64,000 nucleotides of DNA, from assembly GCF_004122145.1 (NCBI RefSeq), contig NZ_SBKQ01000002.1, positions 124,001 to 188,000 on the forward strand, written 5' to 3'. The stretch is from Flavobacterium piscinae. Lineage in GTDB: Bacteria; Bacteroidota; Bacteroidia; Flavobacteriales; Flavobacteriaceae. The notes under the pieces were generated by a model, which had not been told where the DNA came from, searched no databases, and worked only from the letters and a program-made list of their open reading frames with translations. Below, in pieces: positions 36,282 through 45,183 of this stretch. Each line of letters starts with the position of its first letter. The stretch's first letter is position 1. A program made the translations under genes and the position numbers.

Positions 36282-36313
36282 AAAAAGGAGTTTGAATGAA
36301 CAAACTCCTTTTT
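36282..36313 (-). terminator. Terminator after the UbiA/CotH junction
   Basis: AAAAAGGAGTTTG pairs perfectly with CAAACTCCTTTTT (13 bp, 6-nt loop). It lies between the UbiA-like gene and the end of the CotH gene; on the minus strand it could terminate the latter's upstream neighbour's transcript. Confidence 0.75.
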
Positions 36314-36335
36314 AATTTTTGATATTTAAATCAAC

Positions 36336-39300
36336 TTAACGTTTCACAATTTTCTTGGTTTCTGATTTTCCTTCAGAATTCAATTGTAACAAATAAATGC
36401 CACTTTGTAAATCGCCAATGTTGATTTGTTGATTTTCTAAGTTCCCAGATTTGATTATTTTTCCATCAATACTAAAGAAATTATAGGTTACTTCATTATA
36501 AGAATGATTTATATTTATTATTTCTGAAGCTGGATTTGGATAAACCTTGAAGCTTAAACTTGTGTTTTCCGGAATACTCAATGTCATCTCAACACCTTTT
36601 GCACTGAAGTTATTAAACGTAACACGATCACCATTATCAACCGTTAAATTATCACCATAAAAACGAAGTCTAACTTTAAAATCAGCATTGTTATTTGCTG
36701 CTACTATAGCTGAAAAATCAGTTTCAAACAAATGATAATCTGCTGTTAACGGCAAGGTTGGATTAGCTAAACCGGCATTTGTAAAAGTTGAACCATCCGT
36801 AGAATAGTCAATCACAATTCCCTCTGCCGCATTTTCATTTTTAGAAGCAAATCCAAAGACAATATCTTTAAAACCCACCGTTGAAAAACTAAATACTAAT
36901 GTGTTTTCTAAGCCTTCATTTTGAAAAGGTTGTTTAATTTGTAAACCTCTCATATTAGCAGATGCAAAAGGTAAATCGTTATTCGCTTCCGGAATGTAAT
37001 TGATATCCGTTGGACTGTTTCTTCTTTCCATCGACGCTTTTCTCCAGTTTGGATGTGAATTATCAAATGGATAACCTACCAAACACGATTCATAGTTCAA
37101 AACACCCTCTGTTCCTACTTCAAAAGTGGAATTTACTGAAGTAAGTGGAGTATCATTAGCTAAACTACTATCCATCATCCAAAAATAAATGGGCTCTTGT
37201 GTTGCCGGTTCTTGAGAAGGAATAAAATTTGCCGTCACTGAAAAATCTCCCGTTGGTGTGTAGGTAATTTGTGCTTCAGTACTATCCACATCGCCACTCC
37301 AATGACTAAACGTGTAACCTTCCAAAGGAATCGCTGTTAACGTTACCGGAATATTGTGGAAATAAATCCCTGTCCATGGATATGGATTTACTGAAACACC
37401 TGGAGTCTCTGAGGTAATATTTATAGTATTAATTTTCACATAACCATTTGTATCATCATTTACATCTAATGTTGCATTAATATCATTTGAAATTCCAAAC
37501 TTGGCACGAATGTGTTCTCTTTGAAAGGTCGGTCTGTCTAAAGCGAATGTTTCCACTACATTTTGACTTTCTAACCACCAAGCAAAACTGTAAGGAGCTG
37601 CCCAACGATTGTATTGTTGTGCAATTTCCGGTTCAATAACTGCAGCAAATTGATTGGATAAATCAATTACTCTTTCAGGCAAAAAGAACGTATTCATCAT
37701 ATCGGCAAAACGATTGATAAAACTTAATTCAAACGCTTCATTCTCTAATAATCGTCGCAAAATTAGAGTCGACCATTCCGGGTTTGGCCATTCAGTTCCA
37801 CCAGTGGCTGTAGCAAATTCTAACGTATTGTGATCATTAATATCCAACATCAAACCAAAGCCGGCATCGGTATCTTTAATAGCAGTTCTCCATCTACCGT
37901 CGTTCCCGTAAGGAGCATCAGGCTCATAATCAGCTGTTTTCTTTCTCCAAAACAATGTATTCCAACCAGGCCAATCTGTGTTTTGAACAAAAATATTCGT
38001 AATAAAATAATCCCTGAAATTTTCTACATCCATTTGGGTGTTGATGTAGTCATAATTTGAATTATCTGCTAAAGAATTATTTTCTAAAAAGGAAAACATA
38101 TCCAAAAAGTGTTCGTCACTTCCTTCGTCAACTTCATATGCATCACCAAGAATTTCAATATCCTCTTCTACAATTCCATATTTTCTTTCAAAATAATGTC
38201 TGTCTAATCGCTCACGAATATTTAGCATTCCCCAATATTCACCATTTAAAAAGATTACCGAAGGTTGATAAGCTTGGTTATCTAAACCTGTTTTTTCTAC
38301 TAATTCATGTGTAAATGCATCTTTATAATAGGTGTTGAAAAAATCATTTCCGGAATTTCTCAAAACTAATCTTTTGTAACTGTTATAATTCTCATTTGGA
38401 AAAATAGGATAATTAAATGTACTTGCTCCCAGTTCTGAGCGAGCGTATAATCTTAGGGATTTATGTTGAAAAGCTCTTGTTCCCCCTCCATTAATTCTAA
38501 TACCAACTTGTTGGTTTAAAACCTGATTTCCATTCACAAAATAGTTAAAGTGTCCAATTTGTTCTGTTGTCTCTCCGGAACGATCATAATTTGCCTCGGC
38601 ATTAAACAATGCAGGAGTGTCAGGATTAGCTAAACGCCAATTATCAAAATCTTGTCCCGCAACATAAATTCCATCATTATAGTCAAAAAATTTATTCTCA
38701 TCAAGACTGATTGATATAACCGGAATTGAAAAACGATCAGTTCCTTCTGGAGAAACAAAATAACTTTGCGTAACAATATTACTTGTTAAAGCTCCTGTTT
38801 TATAAGCTCTTGCACGCACAACCGTTCCTTTAAAAATATTAAAATCAGGGATGTAATAGGAAGGATCTTCATCATACGTTGATGAAATGGTTGAAATATC
38901 ATTTGGCTCACTGGTTCTATCCACAATAGTCAATGGTGCAGCATACTGCATTGATTGGAAACTTTTTGTTAAAAAATTCTCCGATGGTAATTGACCCGCT
39001 TCAAATGGATATTCGTTTTTATATTGATACGTTGTACCTCCTAAATTATCGAGGTTTGGATCAGAACCGTCAGTTGTGTATATAATTGTTACAGAAGGAT
39101 CCGGGTGACTTATCGTTAAATTAAAACTTTCTGTATAAAAACCTCCGTTTACGGAAAAAGTTGGTGGTTCCAATACATCGGAGTAGCCTATAGAAGTGTT
39201 GTTAGATGCTCCCGGTGTTGGTTCCGGAAAAAAAACAAACACAGGCGAACCATCTGTTTGTCTTCCGTAGGTAAAGTTTTGAGGTACTATGACAGCCGGA

Positions 39301-39683
39301 TAACTGTCTTCAATTTCACCGTTGGGTTTGGTGAGTGTAATCACTTCACCACCTGAACTTATTTTAAAATTGGTATGAAGAGGAAAATTGATGTCAGTTC
39401 TGTTTTTTGAAGAACACCAAACCAATAAATGTTCTCCCGGTTCAATCCAATAAGCAGGAAAAACCCACTGATACGGATTCGAAGATAAATCGGTTAAACC
39501 ATAGCCCTCTAAATTGATGGCTTCGGATCCTGTATTATACAATTCCACCCAATCTTCATAACTATCGTCCTCATCGGTAATTACCGTTGTGTTAGATGTA
39601 ATTATTTCGTTAATCACAACATTTTGAGCACTTAACTGAAATAGAGTTAAAAACAAAAATGCTATAAGAGTAATTTTTTTCAT
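36336..39683 (-). CDS. Secreted CotH kinase-like protein with lamin-tail, chitobiase-C and T9SS sorting domains
   Basis: 1115 residues. Signal peptide (MKKITLIAFLFLTLFQLSAQ). Residues about 22-120 form a lamin-tail (LTD) domain (NEIITSNTTVI, EPGEHLLVW). A chitobiase/beta-hexosaminidase C-terminal-like domain follows (ITISHPDPSVTIIYTTDGSDP area). The CotH domain spans about 320-700: GGGTRAFQHKSLRLYAR and DTDAGFG carry the residues of the atypical kinase fold. Near 780-830 an InlB/PKD-like repeat occurs. The C-terminal about 75 residues (FKVYPNPASEIININ, ending ETKKIVKR) are a T9SS type A sorting signal, so it is sent to the surface or medium. It has its own -7 element. Confidence 0.92.
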   Translation of the reverse strand: MKKITLIAFLFLTLFQLSAQNVVINEIITSNTTVITDEDDSYEDWVELYNTGSEAINLEGYGLTDLSSNPYQWVFPAYWIEPGEHLLVWCSSKNRTDINFPLHTNFKISSGGEVITLTKPNGEIEDSYPAVIVPQNFTYGRQTDGSPVFVFFPEPTPGASNNTSIGYSDVLEPPTFSVNGGFYTESFNLTISHPDPSVTIIYTTDGSDPNLDNLGGTTYQYKNEYPFEAGQLPSENFLTKSFQSMQYAAPLTIVDRTSEPNDISTISSTYDEDPSYYIPDFNIFKGTVVRARAYKTGALTSNIVTQSYFVSPEGTDRFSIPVISISLDENKFFDYNDGIYVAGQDFDNWRLANPDTPALFNAEANYDRSGETTEQIGHFNYFVNGNQVLNQQVGIRINGGGTRAFQHKSLRLYARSELGASTFNYPIFPNENYNSYKRLVLRNSGNDFFNTYYKDAFTHELVEKTGLDNQAYQPSVIFLNGEYWGMLNIRERLDRHYFERKYGIVEEDIEILGDAYEVDEGSDEHFLDMFSFLENNSLADNSNYDYINTQMDVENFRDYFITNIFVQNTDWPGWNTLFWRKKTADYEPDAPYGNDGRWRTAIKDTDAGFGLMLDINDHNTLEFATATGGTEWPNPEWSTLILRRLLENEAFELSFINRFADMMNTFFLPERVIDLSNQFAAVIEPEIAQQYNRWAAPYSFAWWLESQNVVETFALDRPTFQREHIRAKFGISNDINATLDVNDDTNGYVKINTINITSETPGVSVNPYPWTGIYFHNIPVTLTAIPLEGYTFSHWSGDVDSTEAQITYTPTGDFSVTANFIPSQEPATQEPIYFWMMDSSLANDTPLTSVNSTFEVGTEGVLNYESCLVGYPFDNSHPNWRKASMERRNSPTDINYIPEANNDLPFASANMRGLQIKQPFQNEGLENTLVFSFSTVGFKDIVFGFASKNENAAEGIVIDYSTDGSTFTNAGLANPTLPLTADYHLFETDFSAIVAANNNADFKVRLRFYGDNLTVDNGDRVTFNNFSAKGVEMTLSIPENTSLSFKVYPNPASEIININHSYNEVTYNFFSIDGKIIKSGNLENQQINIGDLQSGIYLLQLNSEGKSETKKIVKR

Positions 39684-39707
39684 AATTTGAGATCATTAAA
39701 TTTTGAA

Positions 39708-39715
39708 CGAAATTA
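39708..39715 (-). promoter_or_regulatory. -7 element of the CotH gene
   Basis: Reads TAATTTCG on the minus strand, 24 nt before the start at 39683. Confidence 0.5.
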
Positions 39716-39904
39716 GATAACAATTTAACACAATAGTAACATTCTCGTTATATTACATTTAATTGTCGTTAAACGACAGAAAATTATTTTTTTGTTGATT
39801 CAAAAAACATAAAAACATAAAAATTTGTTGATAAACTATACTTTTGGTTGAAAAATTCTAAAAATATTAGCCGTTGTTTAACTAATAATTACAAGACTAA
39901 TAAT

Positions 39905-39912
39905 TACTTTTG
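39905..39912 (+). promoter_or_regulatory. -7 element of gcvP
   Basis: TACTTTTG, a perfect TAnnTTTG match, 39 nt before the gcvP start. No glycine riboswitch was recognised in the spacer. Confidence 0.45.
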
Positions 39913-39951
39913 TGTGCTAAAAATCAACACCCATTTACCTCAAAATAATAA

Positions 39952-42795
39952 ATGAAAACAGATGCATTTGCTTTAAGACATTTAGGTCCACGTGAGAGCG
40001 ACTTAAATCACATGTTTAAAACCATTGGAGTTGAAAGTTTTGAACAACTAATCTACGAAACCATACCGGATGATATCCGATTAAAAAAAGACCTCAACTT
40101 AGAGCCAGCCATGACCGAATATGAATATTCCAATCATATTCAGGAATTAGGAAAAAAAAATAAAGTTTTTAAATCATACATCGGTTTAGGATATCACCCT
40201 ACTATTATTCCGGCTGTAATTCAACGTAATATTTTCGAAAATCCGGGATGGTATACTGCCTATACTCCTTATCAAGCCGAGATTGCTCAAGGACGTTTAG
40301 AAGCTATTTTAAATTTTCAAACTACCGTTATTGAACTTTCAGGAATGGAAATTGCTAATGCTTCGCTCTTAGACGAAGGTACAGCAGCAGCAGAAGCGAT
40401 GGCTCTTTTGTTCGATGTTCGTTCGCGTGACCAAAAGAAAAATAATACAAATAAATTCTTTGTATCTGAAGAAATTTTACCACAAACGCTGTCGGTTCTA
40501 CAAACACGTTCTACCCCCATTGGGGTGGAATTGGTTATAGGTAACCATGAAAAATTCAATTTTTCCACAGAATTTTTCGGAGCCATTTTACAATATCCAG
40601 GAAAATATGGTCAAGTGCATGACTATTCAGGGTTTATTTCTAAAGCTAAAGCACAAGATATAAAAGTAGCTGTGGCAGCCGATATTTTATCTCTAGTAAA
40701 ACTGACTTCCCCCGGTGAAATGGGTGCCGATGTGGTAGTGGGTACTTCCCAACGATTTGGAATCCCGATGGGCTATGGTGGACCACACGCTGCCTTTTTT
40801 GCTACCAAAGAAGAATACAAACGTTCCATGCCCGGTCGAATTATCGGAGTAACTATCGATACTAACGGAAACCGTGCGTTGCGAATGGCATTACAAACAC
40901 GTGAACAACATATCAAACGTGAAAAAGCAACTTCTAACATTTGCACGGCTCAGGTTTTATTAGCCGTTATGGCCGGAATGTATGCTGTCTATCACGGTCC
41001 GAAAGGCTTAAAATATATAGCTGATAAAGTGCATGCTTCAGCAGTTACGTTGGCTGACGCACTTAATAAATTGGGGGTTTATCAAACCAATACTTCATTT
41101 TTTGATACCATTGCTGTTAAGGCAAATGCCACCAAAGTAAAGGCAATAGCCGAAAAACAAGAGGTAAATTTCTTTTATGTGGATGGAGAAACTATTTCTA
41201 TCTCATTAAATGAAACCACTTCTGTTAAAGACATCAACCAAATCATCTCGATTTTTGCTGAAGCTGTTGGGAAAGAATATGTAGCAATTAGTCAGTTAGT
41301 AAATGAATCAATGGTTCCGGAAAATTTGGAAAGAAAATCAACTTTCTTGCAACACGAGGTGTTCAACAACCATCATTCTGAATCGCAGTTAATGCGGTAT
41401 ATCAAAAAATTAGAACGCAAAGATTTATCTTTAAATCATTCTATGATTTCATTAGGTTCATGCACCATGAAATTAAACGCTGCAGCCGAAATGCTACCTT
41501 TATCAATGGCAAATTGGAACAGTATTCATCCTTTTGCTCCCATCGAACAAGCCGAAGGTTATCAAATCATGCTAAAAAAATTAGAGCAACAATTAAATGT
41601 GGTAACCGGTTTTCAAGGGACCACTTTGCAACCCAATTCGGGAGCTCAAGGCGAATATGCAGGGTTAATGACCATTCGAGCTTATCATATGTCTAGAGGT
41701 GACCATCACAGAAATGTATGCCTGATTCCGGCTTCGGCTCATGGAACCAATCCTGCTTCTGCGGCAATGGCAGGAATGGAAATTATCGTAACCAAAACCA
41801 TGGAAAACGGAAATATTGATGTGGAAGACTTACGAGAAAAAGCCATTCAACACGCAAGTAATTTGTCCTGCTTAATGGTCACTTATCCTTCTACACATGG
41901 TGTGTTTGAAAGTGCTATTCGAGAAATTACGAAAATTATTCACGATAATGGTGGTTTAGTATATATGGATGGAGCCAATATGAATGCCCAAGTAGGATTA
42001 ACCAATCCGGCAACCATAGGAGCAGATGTTTGTCACCTCAACCTACACAAAACCTTTGCAATTCCTCACGGAGGTGGCGGACCTGGCGTTGGCCCTATTT
42101 GTGTGAACGATAAATTAGTACCCTTTTTGCCCACCAATCCTATCATACCCACCGGAGGAAGCCAAGCTATTTCTGCTATTTCTGCTGCTCCATACGGATC
42201 AGCGTTAGTTTGTTTAATTTCTTATGGTTACATCACAATGTTGGGTGCTGAAGGGTTGAAAAATGCAACTCAGTATGCCATTTTGAATGCCAATTATATG
42301 AAAACACGTTTGGAAAACCATTACCCAATTTTGTACGCTGGTGAAATGGGAAGAGCGGCACACGAAATGATTTTAGATTGCAGAGCGTTTGAAGAAAAAG
42401 GCATCAAAGTAACTGATATTGCAAAACGTTTGATGGATTATGGTTTCCATGCTCCTACAGTTTCTTTTCCGGTTGCCGGAACTTTAATGGTAGAACCTAC
42501 CGAATCGGAAGATTTAGCAGAACTAGATCGTTTTTGCGACGCAATGATTTCCATTAGAAAAGAAATTGAAGCAACTACAAAAGAAGATACCAATAATATA
42601 TTGCGAAATGCTCCACATACTTTAGCCATGCTAACTACCGATTCTTGGACGTTCCCTTACACAAGAGAACAAGCTGCTTTTCCGTTGGATTATATTGCAG
42701 AAAACAAATTTTGGCCAACCGTGCGTCGTGTAGATGAGGCTTATGGTGATAGAAATTTAGTGTGTAGTTGTGCTCCGATTGAAGCATATATGTAA
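39952..42795 (+). CDS. gcvP: Glycine dehydrogenase (decarboxylating), GcvP, P-protein
   Basis: 947 residues: the full-length single-chain P-protein of the glycine cleavage system. It uses pyridoxal phosphate to decarboxylate glycine and passes the aminomethyl group to the H-protein. The PLP lysine lies in HLNLHKTFAIPHGGGGPG, and SLGSCTMKLNAA, QPNSGAQGEYAGL and PASAHGTNPASAAM are typical. The gcvT and gcvH genes are not in the window. Its own promoter lies 39 nt upstream. A 13-bp inverted repeat begins 7 nt after its stop. Confidence 0.98.
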   Translation: MKTDAFALRHLGPRESDLNHMFKTIGVESFEQLIYETIPDDIRLKKDLNLEPAMTEYEYSNHIQELGKKNKVFKSYIGLGYHPTIIPAVIQRNIFENPGWYTAYTPYQAEIAQGRLEAILNFQTTVIELSGMEIANASLLDEGTAAAEAMALLFDVRSRDQKKNNTNKFFVSEEILPQTLSVLQTRSTPIGVELVIGNHEKFNFSTEFFGAILQYPGKYGQVHDYSGFISKAKAQDIKVAVAADILSLVKLTSPGEMGADVVVGTSQRFGIPMGYGGPHAAFFATKEEYKRSMPGRIIGVTIDTNGNRALRMALQTREQHIKREKATSNICTAQVLLAVMAGMYAVYHGPKGLKYIADKVHASAVTLADALNKLGVYQTNTSFFDTIAVKANATKVKAIAEKQEVNFFYVDGETISISLNETTSVKDINQIISIFAEAVGKEYVAISQLVNESMVPENLERKSTFLQHEVFNNHHSESQLMRYIKKLERKDLSLNHSMISLGSCTMKLNAAAEMLPLSMANWNSIHPFAPIEQAEGYQIMLKKLEQQLNVVTGFQGTTLQPNSGAQGEYAGLMTIRAYHMSRGDHHRNVCLIPASAHGTNPASAAMAGMEIIVTKTMENGNIDVEDLREKAIQHASNLSCLMVTYPSTHGVFESAIREITKIIHDNGGLVYMDGANMNAQVGLTNPATIGADVCHLNLHKTFAIPHGGGGPGVGPICVNDKLVPFLPTNPIIPTGGSQAISAISAAPYGSALVCLISYGYITMLGAEGLKNATQYAILNANYMKTRLENHYPILYAGEMGRAAHEMILDCRAFEEKGIKVTDIAKRLMDYGFHAPTVSFPVAGTLMVEPTESEDLAELDRFCDAMISIRKEIEATTKEDTNNILRNAPHTLAMLTTDSWTFPYTREQAAFPLDYIAENKFWPTVRRVDEAYGDRNLVCSCAPIEAYM

Positions 42796-42802
42796 TAAAT
42801 AG

Positions 42803-42856
42803 GTTTCAAGTTTCAGGTTTCAGGTTTATTCAACTTGAAACTTTGAAACTTGAAAC
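42803..42856. repeat. Perfect 13-bp inverted repeat before the globin gene
   Basis: GTTTCAAGTTTCA (42803-42815) and TGAAACTTGAAAC (42844-42856) are exact complements. The hairpin ends 4 nt before the ATG of the next gene and is made of TTTCAAG/TTTCAGG words. A related word set ends before purE (30525-30550). Confidence 0.75.
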
Positions 42857-42860
42857 AAAA

Positions 42861-43244
42861 ATGATTATGCCCGATATTCAAACCCAAAATGATCTTTATC
42901 TTATTGTAGATGAATTCTACAAAAAACTTTTATCAGACGAGCGAATCAGTTATATTTTTACAGATGTGGTGAAAATTAAAATTGAGGAGCACTTACCTAT
43001 TTTGGTTACGTTTTGGTCACAAGGTATTTTAGGAACCGGTGGCTATACCAAAAACCTCACCCAAATTCATTTAGACATTAACGAAAAAGAATATTTGTCA
43101 CCCGAACTGTTCACCATTTGGCTTAGCCATTTTAATAATAGTGTCGACGAAAATTTTAAAGGCCAAAAAGCAGAACAAATTAAAACCCAAGCACTAAGCA
43201 TTGCCACCGTTATGCAAATAAAGATATCGCAGAAAAAGAGCTAA
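42861..43244 (+). CDS. Group III truncated hemoglobin
   Basis: 127 residues; start at ATG 42861 (or 42867), because the longer ORF would begin with TTG inside the hairpin. The pattern FYKKLLSDERISYIF, HLPILVTFWSQ (with the likely distal His), GYTKNLTQIHLDI (the proximal His candidate) and QALSIATVMQIKI is characteristic of group III globins. These bind heme and react with oxygen, nitric oxide or peroxide. The gene lies between gcvP and a FabH-like gene, an unrelated context. Confidence 0.9.
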   Translation: MIMPDIQTQNDLYLIVDEFYKKLLSDERISYIFTDVVKIKIEEHLPILVTFWSQGILGTGGYTKNLTQIHLDINEKEYLSPELFTIWLSHFNNSVDENFKGQKAEQIKTQALSIATVMQIKISQKKS

Positions 43245-43342
43245 AAATTATGAGTAGTATAATTTTTAATCGGTAAATCGATATAATTCATAATAATCAC
43301 CATAAGAATAGTTTTATTTGACCCATTTACGTTTATTATTGA

Positions 43343-43350
43343 TAATTTCG
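43343..43350 (+). promoter_or_regulatory. -7 element of the FabH-like gene
   Basis: TAATTTCG, 21 nt before the ATG at 43372, which supports the shorter start. Confidence 0.45.
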
Positions 43351-43371
43351 CTTACTATACCACAATTTAAT

Positions 43372-44430
43372 ATGAATATCAAAATAACCGGATCGGGGAG
43401 TTATATTCCAACACAAACAATAACTAATTTAGATTTTGCACAGCACCACTTTCTCAATAGCGATGGTTCAACATTTGCTCAATCAAATGAAGTGGTTGCC
43501 GAAAAATTTCTTGAAATTACCGGAATTCGGGAACGAAAATACGTTTCTGACGATCTAACCACTTCTGACATTGCCTTTATTGCCGCTCAAAAAGCGATTG
43601 AAGAGGCCAAGATTGATGCGGAAACACTGGACTACATTATCCTAGCCCACAACTTTGGCGATGTAAAAAAAGGAGCCATACAATCGGATATTTTGCCAAG
43701 CTTGGCTTCACGTGTCAAACACAGTTTAAAAATAAAAAACCCCAAATGCGTGGCTTATGATGTGCTTTTTGGCTGCCCTGGCTGGATCGAAGGAATCATT
43801 CAAGCACAAGCATTCATCAAAGCAGGAATGGCCAAAAAATGCCTTGTGATTGGTGCCGAAACACTTTCCCGTGTGGTTGACAGACACGATCGCGACAGTA
43901 TGATTTACTCCGATGGTGCCGGTGCAACTGTGGTTGAAGCTACTGATGAAGAAGGTGGAATTTTGGCACATGCCACTGCTACATTCACTTATGATGAAGC
44001 CTACTACCTCTTTTTTGGTGATTCATTCAACAAAACACATGACCCAAACGTTCGATACATCAAAATGCATGGTCGAAAAATATATGAGTTTGCCTTAAGT
44101 CAAGTCCCCAAAGCTATGAAAGAATGCCTTGATGAAAGTGGCGTTTCGATTCAAGACGTAAAAAAAATTCTTATTCATCAAGCCAACGAAAAAATGGATG
44201 AGGCCATTATCGATCGTTTTTATAAACTTTATCAATTGCCAACTCCTGAAAACATTATGCCAATGAGCATACATTATTTAGGCAATTCCAGTGTGGCCAC
44301 TATTCCAACCTTATACGATCTCATCCTTAAAAATCAAATAGAAAACCAAAAACTGAACAAAGGCGACATAGTCATTTTTGCCTCGGTGGGTTCCGGGATG
44401 AACATTAATGCAATTGTATATAAAATGTAA
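43372..44430 (+). CDS. 3-oxoacyl-ACP synthase III-family protein (FabH-like)
   Basis: 352 residues, start at 43372 rather than the ORF start 43318. The KAS III triad is present: Cys135 in LFGCPGW, His269 in LIHQAN, Asn305 in LGNSS. Other typical motifs are ITGIRERKY and YSDGAGA. The normal FabH role is to condense acetyl-CoA with malonyl-ACP; as a paralogue it could serve a special lipid or secondary product. It is followed immediately by a 141-bp repeat and then by a methyltransferase and a glycosyltransferase gene. Confidence 0.9.
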   Translation: MNIKITGSGSYIPTQTITNLDFAQHHFLNSDGSTFAQSNEVVAEKFLEITGIRERKYVSDDLTTSDIAFIAAQKAIEEAKIDAETLDYIILAHNFGDVKKGAIQSDILPSLASRVKHSLKIKNPKCVAYDVLFGCPGWIEGIIQAQAFIKAGMAKKCLVIGAETLSRVVDRHDRDSMIYSDGAGATVVEATDEEGGILAHATATFTYDEAYYLFFGDSFNKTHDPNVRYIKMHGRKIYEFALSQVPKAMKECLDESGVSIQDVKKILIHQANEKMDEAIIDRFYKLYQLPTPENIMPMSIHYLGNSSVATIPTLYDLILKNQIENQKLNKGDIVIFASVGSGMNINAIVYKM

Positions 44431-44439
44431 TTTTTAAGT

Positions 44440-44580
44440 AGCTGATCCTGCTTTCCGTTACAAGCTTGTTGGCAAAAACTGTTTTTTCTAAGCAGCTTCA
44501 AGAGCTTCTGCAAGTCGCTTTGCTTCTGCAAGAAAAAATCAGTTTTTGCTGTACAAGGCTTTCCACTTCAATCAGGGCTA
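44440..44580 (+). repeat. 141-bp structured intergenic element, copy 1
   Basis: It starts 9 nt after the FabH-like stop. Ends: AGCTGATCCTGCTTTCCG and CCACTTCAATCAGGGCTA. Paired arms 44472-44488 (GCAAAAACTGTTTTTTC) and 44532-44549 (GAAAAAATCAGTTTTTGC) form a stem with one bulge. The loop holds AGCTTCTGCAAGTCGCTTTG. Copy 2 (61755-61895) has the same length, ends and core loop but other arm sequences. It is not a CRISPR or a gene. Confidence 0.85.
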
Positions 44581-44606
44581 TAACGTGCCAACATCAAATA
44601 ATTTAG

Positions 44607-44614
44607 TACATTTG
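44607..44614 (+). promoter_or_regulatory. -7 element of the methyltransferase gene
   Basis: TACATTTG, a perfect match to TAnnTTTG, 18 nt before the ATG at 44633 and 27 nt after the repeat's end. Confidence 0.5.
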
Positions 44615-44632
44615 TGTCACGAAAACCAAATC

Positions 44633-45154
44633 ATGTACGAAAAAACATTTCCTAATAAACGATTCAAAATCACACTTGAATTTTTAGAAAAACACCTTTC
44701 TAAATCGGAAACCATTTTAGATTTAGGGGTAGAAAATCCGTTTTCAAAAATCATGATTGAAAAGGGTTTTTCAGTTAAAAACACGAAAGGTGAAGATTTA
44801 GACATCGATCAATCAACCTTACAAAACGAAAGTTATTCTGTAGTTACTGCTTTTGAAATTTTCGAACATTTGCTCAATCCGTTTACAGTTTTACAAAGTG
44901 TAAAATCGGATAAAATTTTTATTTCTATTCCGTTACGCCTGTGGTTTTCTTCAGCTTACAGAAGTAAAACCGATATGTGGGACCGCCATTACCATGAATT
45001 TGAAGATTGGCAATTGGATTGGCTGTTAGAAAAAAACGGTTTTACTATTGTAGATTTTGTAAAGTTTACACATCCAACAAAAAAATTAGGTTTTAGACCA
45101 TTGTTACGGTATTTTACCAATCGGTATTATTTGGTTTATGCGGTGAGAAAGTGA
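44633..45154 (+). CDS. Class I SAM-dependent methyltransferase-like protein
   Basis: 173 residues from the ATG at 44633, which follows a -7 element; the ORF start at 44546 lies inside the repeat. The fold resembles class I methyltransferases: motif I ETILDLGVENPFSKIM (a degenerate glycine loop), FEIFEHLLNP (motif with acidic residues) and IFISIPLRLWF. The substrate is unknown. Its stop lies in a tandem repeat (GTGATTAGTGAATAGT, AATTAGTGAATAGT). A GT2 gene follows 30 nt later. Confidence 0.85.
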   Translation: MYEKTFPNKRFKITLEFLEKHLSKSETILDLGVENPFSKIMIEKGFSVKNTKGEDLDIDQSTLQNESYSVVTAFEIFEHLLNPFTVLQSVKSDKIFISIPLRLWFSSAYRSKTDMWDRHYHEFEDWQLDWLLEKNGFTIVDFVKFTHPTKKLGFRPLLRYFTNRYYLVYAVRK

Positions 45155-45180
45155 TTAGTGAATAGTAATTAGTGAATAGT
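45151..45180. repeat. Tandem repeat over the methyltransferase stop
   Basis: TGATTAGTGAATAGT (45152-45166) and AATTAGTGAATAGT (45167-45180) repeat in tandem; the stop codon TGA at 45152 lies in the first copy. It ends 3 nt before the GT2 ATG. Confidence 0.65.
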
Positions 45181-45183
45181 CAA

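Noticed and set aside
39684-39951. Glycine riboswitch before gcvP
   Set aside because: No glycine aptamer features were recognised in this AT-rich spacer; only a -7 element is visible.
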